A stretch of DNA of 8,039 bases from NORP181 sp047623555. Lineage in GTDB: Bacteria > Pseudomonadota > Alphaproteobacteria > Rhodobacterales > Rhodobacteraceae. Positions 6,616 through 8,039 of this stretch are shown here, piece by piece. The notes under the pieces are model-generated. The model saw only the letters and a list, made by a program, of their open reading frames with translations, was not told where the DNA came from and did not search any database. The number at the start of each line of letters is the position of its first letter. Within the stretch, counting starts at the first letter, position 1. Position numbers and translations under genes: made by a program. Location of the stretch: NCBI GenBank assembly GCA_047623555.1, contig JBLHMP010000124.1:1-8039 (forward strand), written 5' to 3'.

Positions 6616-7691
6616 TTGTTCTGGAGAAACGGCCACAGCCGTCACGGGCCTGGTCACTGGCGACACCTTTGGTGGCTGTGCTGGCGACGATGTTCTTTGG
6701 CGGTTTGCTGTTCATGGCGTTGGGCAAAAACCCAATCGAGGCGATCCGCACGATTTTCTATGATCCGCTGTTTGGCGAATTCGCATTCTATTACCGGCCG
6801 CAATTGCTGGTCAAAGGTGCGCCTTTGGTTTTGATCGCCATTGGCCTGTCGCTAGGGTTCAAGGCCGGTATTTGGAACATTGGGGCCGAAGGGCAGTACA
6901 TCATTGGTGCCATTGTTGGTGCCGGTGTTGGGCTGGCATTTTATCCACTGGATGCCTGGTATATCTTTCCGCTGATGGTGATTGGTGGGGCGTTTGGCGG
7001 TTGGGTCTGGGCAATGATACCGGGAATACTGAAGGTGCGGTTTGGCACCAATGAAATCCTTGTTTCATTGATGCTGGTCTATGTGGCCGAGCAATTACTG
7101 GCCTCTATGTCGCTGGGATTACTGAAAAACCCCGAAGGCTTTGGTTTTCCAGGCAGTCGCAACCTAAACGAATATCAAACCGCCAATGGCTGGATCAATC
7201 AGGATCTGGGCATGCACTGGGGCGTGGTTGCAGCGTTAATTGCAGTGATCTTTGCCTATGTTCTGCTGAACCGGCATATGCTGGGTTTTCACATCCGTCT
7301 GACCGGCGAAGCGCCGCGCGCGGCCAAATTCGCCGGGGTAAAACCCGCCCGCCTGATCCTGTTTACACTGGGCATGTCTGGCGCGTTGGCCGGGCTGGCC
7401 GGGATGTTTGAGGTGTCGGGGCCCGCGGGCCAGATCACCCTGGATTTCAGCGCGGGCTATGGCTTTACCGCCATTATCGTGGCGTTCCTTGGGCGTCTGC
7501 ATCCGGTTGGCATTTTGTTGGCAGGGACGCTGATGGCGCTGACCTATATTGGCGGTGACATCGCGCAGGGTAGTCTCGGGCTGCCAGCCGCGGCAATTCA
7601 GGTATTTCAGGGGATGTTGCTATTCTTCCTGCTGGCCTTTGACCTGCTAACCAACTTTCGCATTCGACTGGCTTCTGGAAAGGCGGCGTAA
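6612..7691 (+). CDS. BMP-type nucleoside/purine ABC importer, first permease
   Basis: This 359-residue inner-membrane protein belongs to the BPD_transp_2 permease family (NupP/YufP, RnsC, RbsC group) and would form half of the transport channel with the permease encoded next. By eye it has eight to ten hydrophobic segments, starting near residues 16-37 and continuing at roughly 70-110, 117-138, 150-172, 203-220, 247-268, 284-312 and 327-347. Family landmarks are FKAGIWNIGAEGQYIIGA (83-100), FGTNEILVSLML (144-155) and GFTAIIVAFLGRLHPVGILLAG (284-305). The N-terminus MIVLEKRPQPSRAWS is short and cytoplasmic. The ATG at 6612 is served by AGGGAG at 6598-6603, eight bases away. It lies 27 bases after the ATPase stop, with the mini-ORF filling the gap, and one base before the second permease start. 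Substrate specificity cannot be read from this subunit. Confidence 0.92.
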   Translation: MIVLEKRPQPSRAWSLATPLVAVLATMFFGGLLFMALGKNPIEAIRTIFYDPLFGEFAFYYRPQLLVKGAPLVLIAIGLSLGFKAGIWNIGAEGQYIIGAIVGAGVGLAFYPLDAWYIFPLMVIGGAFGGWVWAMIPGILKVRFGTNEILVSLMLVYVAEQLLASMSLGLLKNPEGFGFPGSRNLNEYQTANGWINQDLGMHWGVVAALIAVIFAYVLLNRHMLGFHIRLTGEAPRAAKFAGVKPARLILFTLGMSGALAGLAGMFEVSGPAGQITLDFSAGYGFTAIIVAFLGRLHPVGILLAGTLMALTYIGGDIAQGSLGLPAAAIQVFQGMLLFFLLAFDLLTNFRIRLASGKAA

Positions 7692-7692
7692 C

Positions 7693-8039
7693 ATGGATTT
7701 ATCTGCAATCAATCCGGTCCTTCTGGTGGCCTCGCTTATGGCTGCTGCAACGCCGATCCTGTTGGCCGCAATCGGCGAGTTGGTCGTCGAAAAGGCCGGC
7801 ATTCTGAACCTTGGCGTCGAAGGCATGATGATCATCGGGGCCATCTGTGGCTTTGCAGTCGCTGTGCAGACCGACTCGCCCACCCTGGGCTTTATCGCAG
7901 CTGCCATTGGCGGTGCTGTGTTGTCGCTGTTGTTTGTCGTGCTGACGCAGGTGGCGTTGGCCAATCAGGTGGCATCGGGGCTGGCGCTGACGCTGTTTGG
8001 TCTGGGCCTGAGTGCGCTGATCGGTCAGTCGTTTGTTGG
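7693..8039 (+). CDS. BMP-type nucleoside/purine ABC importer, second permease (cut by window end)
   Basis: The first 115 codons of a second BPD_transp_2 permease (NupQ/YufQ, RnsD group) are present; the frame is open to the last base. The key landmark is EKAGILNLGVEGMMIIGA (33-50), the counterpart of the NIGAEGQ motif in the first permease and typical of the second subunit in BMP-type importers. Hydrophobic stretches at about 8-28, 41-59, 65-86 and 94-112 suggest three to four membrane segments so far. The ATG at 7693 follows the preceding stop by one base, with AAAGG at 7679-7683 as ribosome binding site. Family members run to roughly 300 residues, so most of the gene lies outside. Together with the first permease and the ATPase it makes an importer lacking only its lipoprotein or periplasmic binding protein. 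Confidence 0.9.
   Translation, partial: MDLSAINPVLLVASLMAAATPILLAAIGELVVEKAGILNLGVEGMMIIGAICGFAVAVQTDSPTLGFIAAAIGGAVLSLLFVVLTQVALANQVASGLALTLFGLGLSALIGQSFV

Noticed and set aside
1..8039. Mobile elements, CRISPR arrays, tRNA or rRNA genes
   Set aside because: No transposase, terminal inverted repeats, regular repeat-spacer pattern or tRNA-like cloverleaf was seen; the window is continuous housekeeping-style coding DNA.

Overview
The window looks like a chromosomal segment of an alphaproteobacterium, most likely a Rhodobacterales (Roseobacter-type) organism. The evidence is the xdhA-xdhB-xdhC layout known from Rhodobacter capsulatus, moderately high GC, overlapping ATGA/GTGA gene junctions, and protein wording typical of that group. 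I cannot name the species from the sequence alone.

Layout. Positions 1-88 (minus strand) hold the first 29 codons of dnaE, the replicative DNA polymerase III alpha subunit, running off the left edge. Positions 89-429 are a divergent intergenic region with an AT-rich core, two palindromes, a 9-bp direct repeat with a 20-bp period, a weak promoter candidate and a leader able to form alternative RNA structures. From 430 to the right edge runs one tightly packed plus-strand operon: xdhA (iron-sulfur/FAD subunit), xdhB (molybdenum subunit), xdhC (cofactor-insertion chaperone), a double-domain ABC ATPase, a 12-codon mini-ORF, one BPD_transp_2 permease, and the first 115 codons of a second permease cut by the window end.

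How the genes work together. XdhA and XdhB form a xanthine dehydrogenase that oxidises hypoxanthine to xanthine and urate with NAD+. XdhC loads its sulfurated molybdenum cofactor. The ABC proteins belong to the BMP/NupNOPQ-type group, whose characterised members import purine and other nucleosides. Sharing one transcript suggests a coupled uptake-and-oxidation unit for purines as nitrogen or carbon source. That substrate is inferred from context; the binding protein that would carry most of the specificity is not in the window.

Most of the window is well-understood biology. The least explained parts are the xdhA leader (about 347-429) and the mini-ORF between the ATPase and permease genes.
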